A stretch of DNA of 64,000 nt, from IMG/VR virus record IMGVR_UViG_3300027763_002499, positions 1 to 64,000 of that record; one strand, given 5' to 3'. Positions 25,152-33,135 of the stretch are shown here, one piece after another (the first letter of the stretch is position 1; the number at the start of each line of letters is the position of its first letter). The translations under genes and the position numbers were made by a program. This DNA is from a virus. The notes beneath the pieces are model-generated. The model was not told the DNA's origin and did no database searches. It saw only the letters and a list, made by a program, of their open reading frames with translations.

Positions 25152-26084
25152 TCAATTGTTACTTCTTGCCAGGCGTTCTAGTTCTACAAATGTAGCACTA
25201 AGATTAATTTCTGGATCTGCTGCCAAGCCATGATTTACCATGCCTTTGCGAATTAGCAATAGTGCCTGGTCTTGTGTATCCTCATTGGCTCCCCAAAGGT
25301 CTAAGTTGCGATACATGAAGCGGAACATGTCATCATATTCTTCAAGTGTGATTTGTTTGATGATTAAGTTACGTGCTTCACGTAACCTACCTTGACGGAA
25401 TAATTCTACCATGGCAATCTTATAATCACTTTCACTGTCTTCTACTTTTGCGGCTTCAAGTTTTCCACTTGTACTTCGCATTTGTACTGTATTAATTGCT
25501 TTACGCAAATCTGGGTAGCAGGCCTTTACATACATTTGTAAAGTGTCTGCATCAAGTTCAATACCTTCTGTCACAAGAATAGTAGCCAGTCTACGAGTAA
25601 AGTCTGTTTCGTCTAGCGTCTTAAATGAAATAGTCTGCAATCGACTGTGCAACGCTGGAATAATCTTGTTGGGATAGTTGCAAGTTAAAATAAATCGCAC
25701 ACCCTCATGATACTGTTCTAACATGCCACGCAAGATGCCTTGTGCTGGTGGTGTAATGTAATCAGCCTCATCTAGTAGCACCACCTTAAATGGCCCCATG
25801 CTCATTGTACTACAGAAGTTGTTGATCTTGTTACGCAAGAAGTCGACACCGTTATCACGACTTGCGTTAATGTGCAAAAACTCACTAGGGTCAACGCCCA
25901 GTTCGTTTACAAGTACCTTGGCCAATGTTGTCTTGCCAGATCCTGCTTTGCCTGCTAACAACAAATGTGGAATATATTGATCTTTGATCCAAGTCTGCAC
26001 CATGTGCTTCTGTTCGTTGTCAATCCATACATAATCATCTACGCCACTTGGACGATACTTTTCAACCCATAGTTCTTTCATCAT
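25152..26084 (-). CDS. DNA polymerase clamp-loader ATPase (gp44/RFC small-subunit type)
   Basis: 310 residues. WVEKYRPSGVDDYVW at the N-terminus, Walker A AGKAGSGKTT near 43-52, Walker B VVLLDEADYI, sensor-1 FILTCNYPNKIIPALHSR with the SRC-like arginine, and a helical C-terminal collar. It matches T4 gp44 and RFC small subunits. With a gp62-like partner, not in this window, it loads the sliding clamp, which in T4-like phages also supports late transcription. Confidence 0.9.
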   Translation of the reverse strand: MMKELWVEKYRPSGVDDYVWIDNEQKHMVQTWIKDQYIPHLLLAGKAGSGKTTLAKVLVNELGVDPSEFLHINASRDNGVDFLRNKINNFCSTMSMGPFKVVLLDEADYITPPAQGILRGMLEQYHEGVRFILTCNYPNKIIPALHSRLQTISFKTLDETDFTRRLATILVTEGIELDADTLQMYVKACYPDLRKAINTVQMRSTSGKLEAAKVEDSESDYKIAMVELFRQGRLREARNLIIKQITLEEYDDMFRFMYRNLDLWGANEDTQDQALLLIRKGMVNHGLAADPEINLSATFVELERLARSNN

Positions 26085-26347
26085 TATCCACCGTTAGTTA
26101 AAACCCACATAAAAATTTCTTCACCTTCAAGAAGCACCATTTCGTTTGCATATTTTAAACACTTAAATCTAAATTTGCGATCTATTAATTCAATCTCTAC
26201 CTTCTTGGGCGTAAATCTCAATACTTTGGCAACATGGAGGCCACCATCAGATACAGCAACATACTGTCCTTCTTTTAAGATTCTACCCAACAATTCTTTA
26301 TGAGTTGTTGTTGGATCAATGTGTTTTTGAGATTTTATCTTCTGCAT
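26084..26347 (-). CDS. hypothetical protein, leaderless gene
   Basis: 87 residues, beta-rich and basic (EGQYVAVSDGGLHVAKVLRF, KVEIELIDRKFRFKCLKY). The ATG is 5 nt past the -10 box with no Shine-Dalgarno. It overlaps the clamp-loader start by one base, so this unknown gene heads the replication transcript. Confidence 0.7.
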   Translation of the reverse strand: MQKIKSQKHIDPTTTHKELLGRILKEGQYVAVSDGGLHVAKVLRFTPKKVEIELIDRKFRFKCLKYANEMVLLEGEEIFMWVLTNGG

Positions 26348-26352
26348 GCTTT

Positions 26353-26381
26353 ATTGTAGCAGATAGGATGCAGATTGTCAA
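26353..26381 (-). promoter_or_regulatory. sigma70-type promoter, leaderless gene
   Basis: TTGACA (26376-26381), 17-bp spacer, TACAAT (26353-26358). The ATG at 26347 follows after 5 nt. Confidence 0.8.
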
Positions 26382-26406
26382 CGTTATTAGTTTTTAGTTT
26401 AACCAA

Positions 26407-26598
26407 TTACCAACTGTCAAAATCGGTAATGTCAACAGTTGTGTTTTTATTGTCAAACAGATCAAACGATACTTTTACAGTTGGACCTATGCCACTAGTG
26501 CTGGCACTGCTTATTTTGAATGCGTCTACTTCTTTAAAGTGTTCAGCAAGTTGAGCCAACTCGCGGATTTGCTTTTGCGTTAAGATTACATTTGTCAT
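26407..26598 (-). CDS. small hypothetical phage protein
   Basis: 63 residues: an N-terminal helix (QKQIRELAQLAEHFKEVD) then a beta hairpin (PTVKVSFDLFDNKNTTVDIT). AAAAGGAA precedes the start, which overlaps the upstream stop. Function unknown. Confidence 0.65.
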   Translation of the reverse strand: MTNVILTQKQIRELAQLAEHFKEVDAFKISSASTSGIGPTVKVSFDLFDNKNTTVDITDFDSW

Positions 26599-26828
26599 CG
26601 TGTTCCTTTTAGTGTTTCTAGCATAACTTCTTCACTGTGCTCTTGTAACCAATCTTCTTCGGGTGCAAATGTAGAACACTTTTTTAATTGACGCTCCACT
26701 TCCCAAAGAATTTGATAGAGCTTTTGTTTTTGTCCCCACTGGAAGTACCCATCCATGTAAGGGTCGGTGGCTTTATAGCCTATGCGTTGAATGTCCCAAA
26801 TGACATCGTTAATGCTTACGTCTTTCAA
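26595..26828 (-). CDS. small hypothetical protein (TTG start)
   Basis: 77 residues, helical (DVIWDIQRIGYKATDPYMDG, KQKLYQILWEVERQLKKC). It starts with TTG, with GAGG five bases upstream, and no nearer ATG fits. It overlaps both neighbours. Function unknown. Confidence 0.55.
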   Translation of the reverse strand: MKDVSINDVIWDIQRIGYKATDPYMDGYFQWGQKQKLYQILWEVERQLKKCSTFAPEEDWLQEHSEEVMLETLKGTR

Positions 26829-26991
26829 ATAAACCTCGTACTGAGTTAATAAGGTTAAGGAATCTAGCTTTGAATGGATCGTTAATGATCTGTTCTGCTA
26901 GGCTAAGATGTTGTGGACATCGACCTTGCCTCCAGTCGCAAAGAGGAGAATATTCTTGTCTACAGGTTTTACACTTCGTCTGGCTCATCAT
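26809..26991 (-). CDS. small Cys-rich protein
   Basis: 60 residues. CKTCRQEYSPLCDWRQGRC has four cysteines (C-x2-C-x8-C-x6-C) that could bind one zinc, then a helical basic tail. It overlaps the GroES-like gene by 23 nt. Possibly a nucleic-acid or protein adaptor; not assigned. Confidence 0.55.
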   Translation of the reverse strand: MMSQTKCKTCRQEYSPLCDWRQGRCPQHLSLAEQIINDPFKARFLNLINSVRGLFERRKH

Positions 26992-27280
26992 CGCTTGCTA
27001 ATAAGATTTCGTTATTGTCAAGATGGACTAGCTTTAGCTTTTCGCCATTGTGTTCACATTCAAACTGGCGACTCCATCTACCATGTGCTACTAATACATA
27101 TTGACCAGGCTGTACCCAATCAATGTCTTCTCCGACTAATTTAACTTTTGCCCAGCGTGGTCGTACTCCATGGTCTTTACCGTTATCCGACTTTAGCACA
27201 ATACCGCCAGAAGATACACGTTCTCCTAGCCCAAGCAATTCAGCAAGAATTCTTTTTGGTAATGGTTTAATTTTACTCAT
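26969..27280 (-). CDS. GroES-like co-chaperonin
   Basis: 103 residues. It begins IKPLPKRILAELLG, then the mobile-loop tripeptide context SSGGIVLK at 23-30 (GGIVL binds GroEL), a beta barrel (WAKVKLVGEDIDWVQPGQYV) and the closing NNEILLA strand. It is a little longer than GroES, in the manner of T4 gp31. It would cap host GroEL to fold phage proteins such as the capsid. An AAGGAA site precedes the start. Confidence 0.75.
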   Translation of the reverse strand: MSKIKPLPKRILAELLGLGERVSSGGIVLKSDNGKDHGVRPRWAKVKLVGEDIDWVQPGQYVLVAHGRWSRQFECEHNGEKLKLVHLDNNEILLASDDEPDEV

Positions 27281-27659
27281 CTTGTTCCTTTAAGATAACT
27301 TCCATACTTCCATCTGAGTATGTGATTTCAATGGCAGGACCTTCGGGTGTATTGACTTCGGATTCTGACACAATTGTCACTGGTTCATTTACTGGAGTAA
27401 GGTCTTCGACAACAGGAGCATTTTTTACAGGAGCAATGTTTTCATCTGCTTTTAAACTAACACTTTGTTTCTCGTTAGATTTAATTACAGATGTAGCTCT
27501 GGAAATGGTCTGGCTTGGAATTTTAACATTTCCCTTGGCATCTATAATGTCTCCACGTGCATTCATTGAGATGTTGCTTACTGCTCTTACATTTCCGTTT
27601 TGTTCAACAAACGCGGCCATGTTAAATTCTCGTCCTCGATGTGTTTTATATCTGCTCAT
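27273..27659 (-). CDS. hypothetical protein with low-complexity middle
   Basis: 128 residues. N-terminal RYKTHRGREFNMAAFVEQNG, then a Ser/Val/Pro/Glu-rich linker and a C-terminal beta hairpin (GPAIEITYSDGSMEVILKEQ). It looks like a conserved phage protein lying before the co-chaperonin. Function unknown. Confidence 0.65.
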   Translation of the reverse strand: MSRYKTHRGREFNMAAFVEQNGNVRAVSNISMNARGDIIDAKGNVKIPSQTISRATSVIKSNEKQSVSLKADENIAPVKNAPVVEDLTPVNEPVTIVSESEVNTPEGPAIEITYSDGSMEVILKEQDE

Positions 27660-28126
27660 CTGATAAATTCCTCTATTCCTAAGTTATACTTAATTGGATT
27701 AATCTGGTGTAGTCCTACCAAATAAAGTAAAAAGGAACTAACAGAGCTTCCTCGACCTACACCCCACACAATTTTATTGTCTTTCATTACTTGAACCATG
27801 TAAATCATAAAACGCAACATATGAGTTAAGTTACGCTCTTGAAATAACTGTAGTTCTAATACAACACGCTCAGCTTCTTCCACTGTTGAAATCTTCTCAG
27901 CAAAGAATAAATCTAAATCTAAGTTTTGATAATGCTCGGGCATGGACCATTGCGTTACTGCTTCTTCTGGTGCAAGATCAATGCCAGGTGTGAATCTAAT
28001 GTCAAGACCTAGTTCTTTACATCCGCAGTCATACAATGACATAACCTCAGGGCTGACAAGTACTGGGCCGCTCTTGTCTTGATAAAGCAATTCAATAAGA
28101 TCCGAATCGGTCAATTTTACACTCAT
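27656..28126 (-). CDS. DnaE (Pol III alpha) palm-domain fragment, free-standing
   Basis: 156 residues. The C-terminal third aligns with the start of the DnaE palm: RVVLELQLFQERN..., then IVWGVGRGSSVSSFLLYLVG, then I-x-P-I-K-Y-N-L-x-x-E-x-F. The protein ends immediately before the place where DnaE has its P-D-x-D-x-D catalytic motif. So it cannot itself be a polymerase. It starts at the stop of the 28353 gene (TAATGA). It may be an exapted binding module or the remnant of a split gene. Confidence 0.65.
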   Translation of the reverse strand: MSVKLTDSDLIELLYQDKSGPVLVSPEVMSLYDCGCKELGLDIRFTPGIDLAPEEAVTQWSMPEHYQNLDLDLFFAEKISTVEEAERVVLELQLFQERNLTHMLRFMIYMVQVMKDNKIVWGVGRGSSVSSFLLYLVGLHQINPIKYNLGIEEFIR

Positions 28127-28353
28127 TAGTTAATAATACTATCTTTAAAAGGATCACTGTCTTTGTCAGAATCCATTTTTCTCTTATAACCCAATTCCCA
28201 CATAGCATGTTTAATAGCTTCCATATGGGCATACATTTGATTCATAACTTCCTGGCTGGCACCAGCTGAATAGGCCGCATTATACTTTTTAGTAATTTCT
28301 GCTTGTTTAGTCATTAGTTCATCAAATGTCATTGTATAGTATGGTGCAAACAT
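28126..28353 (-). CDS. small hypothetical helical protein
   Basis: 75 residues from ATG at 28353 (AAGG 6 nt upstream; an in-frame TTG two codons earlier is less likely). TMTFDELMTKQAEITKKYNA and EVMNQMYAHMEAIKHAMWEL form two helices. Function unknown. Confidence 0.65.
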   Translation of the reverse strand: MFAPYYTMTFDELMTKQAEITKKYNAAYSAGASQEVMNQMYAHMEAIKHAMWELGYKRKMDSDKDSDPFKDSIIN

Positions 28354-28361
28354 AGTCAACC

Positions 28362-28700
28362 TTAAAATGGCATAGAAGGTGAAAAGCTACTGCCACACCC
28401 ACATGTTGTTTGAGCATTTGGATTATCAATTACAAAGCGACTGCCTGTAATATCATCTTTAAAATCAATGACTGCTGAGGATAGATATTGCATACTCATT
28501 GAATCAACTAGAATCTTAACACCATCTTGTTCTAATTCAAAATCATCTTCGTTTTTTTCTTCGTCAAATGTAAAGCCGTACTCCATACCGCTACATCCAC
28601 CACCTTGTACAAAGATACGTAATGGTAAGCTTGCATTGCCCTCATCAATGGCAATTTCTCTAACTCTGTTGATTGCTGAATCTGTAATTTTAATTTGCAT
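28362..28700 (-). CDS. A-type Fe-S carrier (IscA/ErpA family)
   Basis: 112 residues. It has the three conserved cysteines of the family: [14 protein letters not shown] (Cys36) and TTCGCGSSF (Cys100, Cys102). [19 protein letters not shown] precedes the tail, as in IscA/ErpA. It carries Fe-S clusters to target apoproteins. The phage encodes several radical SAM enzymes at 54.8-59.4 kb that need [4Fe-4S] clusters, a plausible reason to carry it. Confidence 0.9.
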   Translation of the reverse strand: MQIKITDSAINRVREIAIDEGNASLPLRIFVQGGGCSGMEYGFTFDEEKNEDDFELEQDGVKILVDSMSMQYLSSAVIDFKDDITGSRFVIDNPNAQTTCGCGSSFSPSMPF

Positions 28701-28701
28701 A

Positions 28702-28908
28702 TTATGACCTTAGAATAATTTCAATTATCTCTTCTTTTTTCTTACGACTGTTAAACACAATAGAGTGCTGATGTCCGTAAGCAATTACTTCTTTTTTAGT
28801 TAGCTGACTGAGGTACTCAGCATTGTGCATTGGCCTTACGACTAAAGTATCACTGGTGATAGCTTTATCGTTGTCAATTTGCTTGCCTAAAAAAGATTTA
28901 ATTGACAT
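28702..28908 (-). CDS. small protein with SAP-like helix pair
   Basis: 68 residues. The C-terminal [20 protein letters not shown] then [10 protein letters not shown] has the spacing of a SAP or Rho-N type helix-extended-loop-helix, so it may bind nucleic acid. It overlaps its neighbour's end. Not certain. Confidence 0.5.
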   Translation of the reverse strand: MSIKSFLGKQIDNDKAITSDTLVVRPMHNAEYLSQLTKKEVIAYGHQHSIVFNSRKKKEEIIEIILRS

Positions 28909-29167
28909 TTATATGTTCCCCATATATTAATTTAGCAAAAATAGCATCATGCTCTTGCTCGAACAACATATAAGGCTTAGATTCTTGGTTAGGTCCTGCT
29001 TCAAACGCCCAGCCGCTCCAACCATGTGACTTTTCAACACAATCATCAATCATGAGCCCGGGAATTCCATCACCCTCTAGCTGTATAGCCCATACCTGGC
29101 TTGGTTTATCAGAGTCAAGTACAGAAAACACTTGATAGAAGCTGGATAATGGCACGTTCTTGATCAC
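28898..29167 (-). CDS. hypothetical protein (GTG start)
   Basis: 89 residues from a GTG at 29167 that overlaps the QueD-like stop as GTGA, with GAGGA upstream; an earlier GTG at 29188 lacks this support. It contains PSQVWAIQLEGDGIPGLMID and GWSGWAFEAG. Function unknown. Confidence 0.6.
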   Translation of the reverse strand: MIKNVPLSSFYQVFSVLDSDKPSQVWAIQLEGDGIPGLMIDDCVEKSHGWSGWAFEAGPNQESKPYMLFEQEHDAIFAKLIYGEHINVN

Positions 29168-29667
29168 GCAAACAAGTCCTCGTTCCACTCGCGATGGCCT
29201 TCGCGGAAAGCCATATTACTTTGTGTTTCTCTAACTTCAACCCGATAGCACCACAAGCGAGCCGCTTCACCTGGTCCCCACATCTCAGGAATATAAACTC
29301 CGTTAACATATTTGTACAACATGTCACTGAGACCTTCACAGCCTAATTTAGGAAGCACAACTACTTTTGCCATCTTCTTTTCTACTAACAAATTGTATGT
29401 TTCCATTTCCGGATCATCTTGCGCTACAATAAGTGTATGATCAAACTGGTCTTCTAACGTCTTTTTAAGTTCTTTAAGTCCTCCATAGTCTGCCGCCCAG
29501 TTACGAACGTCCAGATCATTGGTTCCGAAATAGAACTTCATGCTAAATGAATAGCCGTGGATTAGATTGCAATGGCTATCTGCTCTCCACTGTCGGTAAG
29601 CGCATGGAAATGCGTCATGGTACTCTTTTGTACTTGTGTATTTGTATACAACTGGTTGTAATGCCAT
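29164..29667 (-). CDS. QueD / 6-pyruvoyl-tetrahydropterin synthase-like protein
   Basis: 167 residues of T-fold type. SHCNLIHGYSF holds the active-site Cys33 and His37, FDHTLIV is the conserved D-H pair and VEVRET the late Glu. The family usually reads HGH, where both His bind zinc; here it is HGY, so one metal ligand is replaced. QueD makes 6-carboxy-tetrahydropterin for preQ0. Here no QueC, QueE or FolE is seen, so any role in 7-deazaguanine synthesis needs genes elsewhere or in the host. Confidence 0.75.
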   Translation of the reverse strand: MALQPVVYKYTSTKEYHDAFPCAYRQWRADSHCNLIHGYSFSMKFYFGTNDLDVRNWAADYGGLKELKKTLEDQFDHTLIVAQDDPEMETYNLLVEKKMAKVVVLPKLGCEGLSDMLYKYVNGVYIPEMWGPGEAARLWCYRVEVRETQSNMAFREGHREWNEDLFA

Positions 29668-29685
29668 CTTATTCTCCTATGTTAA

Positions 29686-29694
29686 ATTATAGCA
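29686..29694 (-). promoter_or_regulatory. extended -10 promoter (TGCTATAAT)
   Basis: TGC precedes a perfect TATAAT upstream of the QueD-like gene; there is no good -35 box. AGGAG follows before the 29667 ATG. Confidence 0.5.
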
Positions 29695-29751
29695 TAGGCT
29701 TGCAGAATTTGTATAGCGGGATGAATGCCAGAAAGGCCGCTGTCATATTTA

Positions 29752-30336
29752 TTAACGATTTCTTAGTTCGTTAATACCTAATGCTTTAAATGCTCGCTGA
29801 ACGCCAACCAACTGACTCCAACAATCCCAAAGTGCGTGGTGAGCGGCTCCCTGTGGTCGTTCAAGTCCTGGTACAAGTGCATATAAAGTTCGTGCATCAC
29901 GGGCTTGCCAGTAGTTCCAAGCAACTCCACGTTTTAATTCTCTACTAAAGTGTTCAAGTATGTTCAAGTCAAATCCAGTGCCATTGGCCCATATTGCATC
30001 AATGCCTCCACACCACTTGTGAAAGTCTCGCAAAACATCTTGTATACTGTGCCTATCATCTTCAGCAAATGCTTCTGCTCTAACTTCTTCGTTTTGGTTA
30101 CCCCACCATGCTAATGTGGCATCATCAATAACATGATCTAATCCTTCAAAACTTTCAAAGCTAACACGACGATAAAATGTATCCATAGTCTCCATTGGAT
30201 TATCTGTGTCATCTGCAAAAGGGTTAAAACGAATTGCGCCAATAGTAAGCATTAAACTATTTGGCTTTGTACCAAGTGTCTCCAAGTCAACCATAACGTG
30301 ATTGCCCGGCGCTCGGATGTTCATTTCATTTGCCAT
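29752..30336 (-). CDS. 3'-5' exonuclease, DexA/DnaQ-like
   Basis: 194 residues. Exo I is VMVDLETLG, Exo II ANGTGFDLNILEHF and Exo III HHALWDCWSQ with the H-x4-5-D of DEDDh enzymes. The following helix pattern fits T4 DexA. It could degrade host DNA or trim ends. It overlaps the end of the upstream AbrB-like gene by 11 nt. Confidence 0.8.
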   Translation of the reverse strand: MANEMNIRAPGNHVMVDLETLGTKPNSLMLTIGAIRFNPFADDTDNPMETMDTFYRRVSFESFEGLDHVIDDATLAWWGNQNEEVRAEAFAEDDRHSIQDVLRDFHKWCGGIDAIWANGTGFDLNILEHFSRELKRGVAWNYWQARDARTLYALVPGLERPQGAAHHALWDCWSQLVGVQRAFKALGINELRNR

Positions 30337-30505
30337 TGGTAACTTCCAGTTTCTTTAATGACCAAGTGCCATTTTTGTTGTCAATCCACTCTAAGGTATC
30401 ACCTTCTGCCCATCCTGTTTCTTTAAGAAAATCTTCTGGAAATGGCAATATAAGCTCTTCCGGATTATCCGGATTCTCTTCAACAGTGATGGTCCACGAT
30501 TTCAT
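30326..30505 (-). CDS. AbrB/MazE-fold-like small protein
   Basis: 59 residues. ILPFPEDFLKETGWAEGDTL followed by an edge strand (NGTWSLKK) has the shape of a swapped-hairpin AbrB/MazE domain (P-x-x-x-L-x-x-x-G-W/L-x-x-G-D-x-L). No toxin partner adjoins it, so a regulator or a conserved phage protein is more likely. It overlaps both neighbours. Confidence 0.6.
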   Translation of the reverse strand: MKSWTITVEENPDNPEELILPFPEDFLKETGWAEGDTLEWIDNKNGTWSLKKLEVTNGK

Positions 30506-30723
30506 TTTATGTTGTTTCCGTTAAAGTCTTTTGTTGCAAGCATGTCGGGAATTTGAGTAGACATAGCTTCTAGTTCAAATCGATTAGGATAGTGTCGCAT
30601 TATCCAACGAGCTCGTTCTCGAATTTGTCCTGGCACCCGAGGAGTAACCTGCGGAATAAGTAAATCTTCAATAAGACGCATGCCTTCAAGCATAGCGCGA
30701 TAGCGTTCATCTGGCATTGTCAT
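30502..30723 (-). CDS. BPSL0761-like small protein
   Basis: 73 residues. TMPDERYRAMLEGMRLIEDL and REARWIMRHYP-type (here RERARWIMRHYPNRFELE) match the conserved small proteobacterial BPSL0761 family of unknown function. Starts with an ATGA overlap. Such proteins are mostly from beta- and gammaproteobacteria, which weakly hints at the host. Confidence 0.6.
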   Translation of the reverse strand: MTMPDERYRAMLEGMRLIEDLLIPQVTPRVPGQIRERARWIMRHYPNRFELEAMSTQIPDMLATKDFNGNNIK

Positions 30724-30893
30724 TGTTCAATCCTCGTTTCAGGCACATCTGGCCTACTTATACAAAATTCACATTTTGGGTCATTACATGTTGACTCCAA
30801 CCACTTATTGCAAGATTTACAGTAATAGGCATCATACTTTTCTGAATATGATTTCTTTTCATTGCACCTACAGTAATTTGTATTCAAGTCCAC
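30720..30893 (-). CDS. small zinc-ribbon-like protein (GTG start)
   Basis: 57 residues. Seven cysteines: YCRC, YYCKSC, TCNDPKCEFC. They could form one or two zinc knuckles. It starts with GTG inside the end of the preceding gene and ends as ATGA with the next. Position inside a tight operon supports it. Function unknown, perhaps nucleic-acid binding. Confidence 0.55.
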   Translation of the reverse strand: MDLNTNYCRCNEKKSYSEKYDAYYCKSCNKWLESTCNDPKCEFCISRPDVPETRIEQ

Positions 30894-31723
30894 AGCGAAT
30901 CTCTTGCCTTAATAAGTCGAATCATCATAGCTTCATCTTCTTTTTCATAAGCGGCTTCAATTTTTTGTAGCAACTTATGAGCCTTGTCACTCATCTTTTT
31001 AAGTTCAGGTGTTTTGTCACTGCTAAAACTCAACTTGCCACCATTGGCAATGCGACTTGCTTCGCAATACTCAGTCCAACCACTAGCATCATACGGATCT
31101 GGACGATTACGATATGTAACAGTCCACCATGTGTATAGCTCTTTAATCTCTTGAGCACGAACTGCCTGTAGCGTGGGCTTACCATATTCGGGATGATCAG
31201 GCTCCAGCCAATCGCTGTTGGTTAAAGTCATTGCCCAATCGAGATGATCTAAACCTGCTTGAGGGCAACGCCATGTTCTCCAACGGAACCAGCCACTGGC
31301 CCAAAATGGAGGATTATACTTGGCACGAGCTTGTTCGTCGCCCCAAGCAATATGACTCCATGCAGTTTCTATCTCAACAAAGTCCACAAGCTCATTGAAT
31401 AAGCAAGGTAAAAAGCGGTTCCCTACGTCTTGCCACTGGCCAGGTTTAATATCTCGGGGATGAGCGGTAAGACCATGAGTGCGACTAACCCAACGGTTGT
31501 TAATGTAGTACTTGATATCATAAATTTTCCTTACAGGCCATGTTACAAAATCCTGGATATGTCCAAGTCCCTCTTCTGCCAACCAGTAGCGGAAGTTGTG
31601 CTTCATCTGTGCCCGAGTAGTCCAGTCATCCCATTCTTCAGCTGTGCCTGCACTTAATTTCTTAGTGCCGCGAAGCCAATCTGCAAAAGGACTGCATGAC
31701 CAGTAATGTGTGTGATGTGCCAT
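30884..31723 (-). CDS. Trp-rich hypothetical phage protein
   Basis: 279 residues with about 20 Trp (HHTHYWSCSPFADWLRG, WSHIAWGDEQAR, FRWRTWRCP). The C-terminal third is a charged helix. This family is seen in large phages but has no known role. It sits between dCMP deaminase and small unknown genes. Confidence 0.7.
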   Translation of the reverse strand: MAHHTHYWSCSPFADWLRGTKKLSAGTAEEWDDWTTRAQMKHNFRYWLAEEGLGHIQDFVTWPVRKIYDIKYYINNRWVSRTHGLTAHPRDIKPGQWQDVGNRFLPCLFNELVDFVEIETAWSHIAWGDEQARAKYNPPFWASGWFRWRTWRCPQAGLDHLDWAMTLTNSDWLEPDHPEYGKPTLQAVRAQEIKELYTWWTVTYRNRPDPYDASGWTEYCEASRIANGGKLSFSSDKTPELKKMSDKAHKLLQKIEAAYEKEDEAMMIRLIKARDSLWT

Positions 31724-32188
31724 TTATTCTTCTACCTTGTTAATTGTAATTCCTGCTTGCTTTAAAAATACAATGCCGGCTTCACTTCTATAATTATCCC
31801 GATAAAACACCTGTTTAATACCACTTTGGTATATCAATTTAGCACATTCAATACAAGGTGCATGGGTAACAAAGATTACTGCATTTTCAGATGACTCTGG
31901 ACTACGTGCTACCTTTGCAATGGCATTTGCTTCTGCATGAAGAACTTCAGGTTTGGTTACCAGTTCTCCTGTCTTGACTAGTATAGAACCAACACCATAC
32001 TCGGGCTGGATTTCAGTTACTTCATCTTCACAGTTGTTGTCCCAACCACTGGGCATTCCATTATAACCAATGCTAATGATCCTGTCATCTTTAACTACAA
32101 TAGCACCCACTTGCAGTCGTCTAGCTGTGCTGAGACGGGCATAAGTACCTGCCACTTCCATGTGTGCTTTGATGTATTTGGGTTTCAT
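31724..32188 (-). CDS. dCMP deaminase
   Basis: 154 residues. Zinc site H84-A-E86 (HAEANAI) and PCIECAK with Cys112 and Cys115. GYNGMPSGWDN matches the T4-type dCMP deaminase substrate loop. It converts dCMP to dUMP for dTMP synthesis. The ATG at 32188 lies 6 nt past the -10 box, a leaderless arrangement. Confidence 0.9.
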   Translation of the reverse strand: MKPKYIKAHMEVAGTYARLSTARRLQVGAIVVKDDRIISIGYNGMPSGWDNNCEDEVTEIQPEYGVGSILVKTGELVTKPEVLHAEANAIAKVARSPESSENAVIFVTHAPCIECAKLIYQSGIKQVFYRDNYRSEAGIVFLKQAGITINKVEE

Positions 32189-32194
32189 ACGATA

Positions 32195-32223
32195 AGTATA
32201 ACACTAGTTCTGACTAATGTCAA
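32195..32223 (-). promoter_or_regulatory. sigma70-type promoter, leaderless gene
   Basis: TTGACA (32218-32223), 17-bp spacer, TATACT (32195-32200), driving dCMP deaminase. Six bases separate the -10 box from the ATG. Confidence 0.85.
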
Positions 32224-32242
32224 CGGTAAAAGGGAATTTTGA

Positions 32243-32809
32243 ATGATTGTTTATATCCACGGCGCTAGTGCTACAGGTGAAAGTTTCAATTACATTCGCC
32301 AAAACATCAAAATTAAGGACCTTGTACTAGAATACTCGAGTTCAAGTGGTTTTGAAAACAATTTAATTAAAATGGAAAAGTCCATTGAATCATGTGACAA
32401 GATATTTTTTATTGCACATAGTTTAGGTGGAATATATGCGCTTCATTTGGCAAATCGTTTTGCAGGTGAAGTATTGGGTGGTGTTACTCTTAGTACACCA
32501 TATGGCGGCTGTATTCAAGCCGATTATGCAAAATACTTCCTGCCATTTAGCAGACTCATGCGTGACATTGGCACAATGAGTCGCCCAATGAGTGATGTAG
32601 CAAAAATTCCAGCCCCTAACAATTGGACCAACATTGTCACCACTGTAGGCAAGAGTCCTTGGATACTTGAACCAAACGATGGTGTTGTTACAATTGATAG
32701 TATGCGGGCCAGGCAAGACATAGAACTAATTGAAATGTCACTAAACCATTACGAAGTTGTGTTGAGCAATGATGTAATTAAAATAATCAAAGACCGAATA
32801 AAAAATTAA
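32243..32809 (+). CDS. alpha/beta-hydrolase, lipase-like
   Basis: 188 residues. IYIHGASATG-type oxyanion loop at the N-terminus (VYIHGASATG), nucleophile elbow FIAHSLGGIY (Ser near residue 60), Asp in EPNDGVVT and His in LNHYEVVL. So a full Ser-Asp-His triad is visible. Small for the family. Substrate unknown: an ester or lipid of the host. It is a lone plus-strand gene with AAGGG upstream, divergent from dCMP deaminase. Confidence 0.75.
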   Translation: MIVYIHGASATGESFNYIRQNIKIKDLVLEYSSSSGFENNLIKMEKSIESCDKIFFIAHSLGGIYALHLANRFAGEVLGGVTLSTPYGGCIQADYAKYFLPFSRLMRDIGTMSRPMSDVAKIPAPNNWTNIVTTVGKSPWILEPNDGVVTIDSMRARQDIELIEMSLNHYEVVLSNDVIKIIKDRIKN

Positions 32810-33135
32810 ACAATCACTGACTTTTCTTTGGCATACTTGAACAGATTTGTGCCCTTCTCTCTGACCGAATCTGCTACCACTTGTGGAGAGTCTGTCCACA
32901 TCTCACGCATGTCTTCGTACGTGAAATCATCTTCTGTATCATATGCCCATACTTCAGGAAAGCGTTGGTGATTAGCCTTGGCTCGCATGATCATCATGTT
33001 AACACGTTGACCTGCATGATCTTTTGGTTTCTTACCTGACAATATTGCTAACATGTCTTCCCCTTTAAGATCATCCCAAGGAATAAGGGTGTCAACTCCC
33101 AGTGTATCAAATAACACAATCCATTGTTTAGCCAC
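32806..33135 (-). CDS. hypothetical protein (GTG start)
   Basis: 109 residues. GTG at 33135 is preferred because AAAAGG stands 8 nt upstream. The product has FDTLGVDTLIPWDDLKGED and FPEVWAYDTEDDFTYEDM. Not recognised. It overlaps the upstream gene. Confidence 0.6.
   Translation of the reverse strand: MAKQWIVLFDTLGVDTLIPWDDLKGEDMLAILSGKKPKDHAGQRVNMMIMRAKANHQRFPEVWAYDTEDDFTYEDMREMWTDSPQVVADSVREKGTNLFKYAKEKSVIV

Noticed and set aside
30326-30505. Antitoxin of a toxin-antitoxin pair
   Set aside because: The fold may be AbrB/MazE-like, but neither neighbour (exonuclease, BPSL0761-like) is a toxin family.
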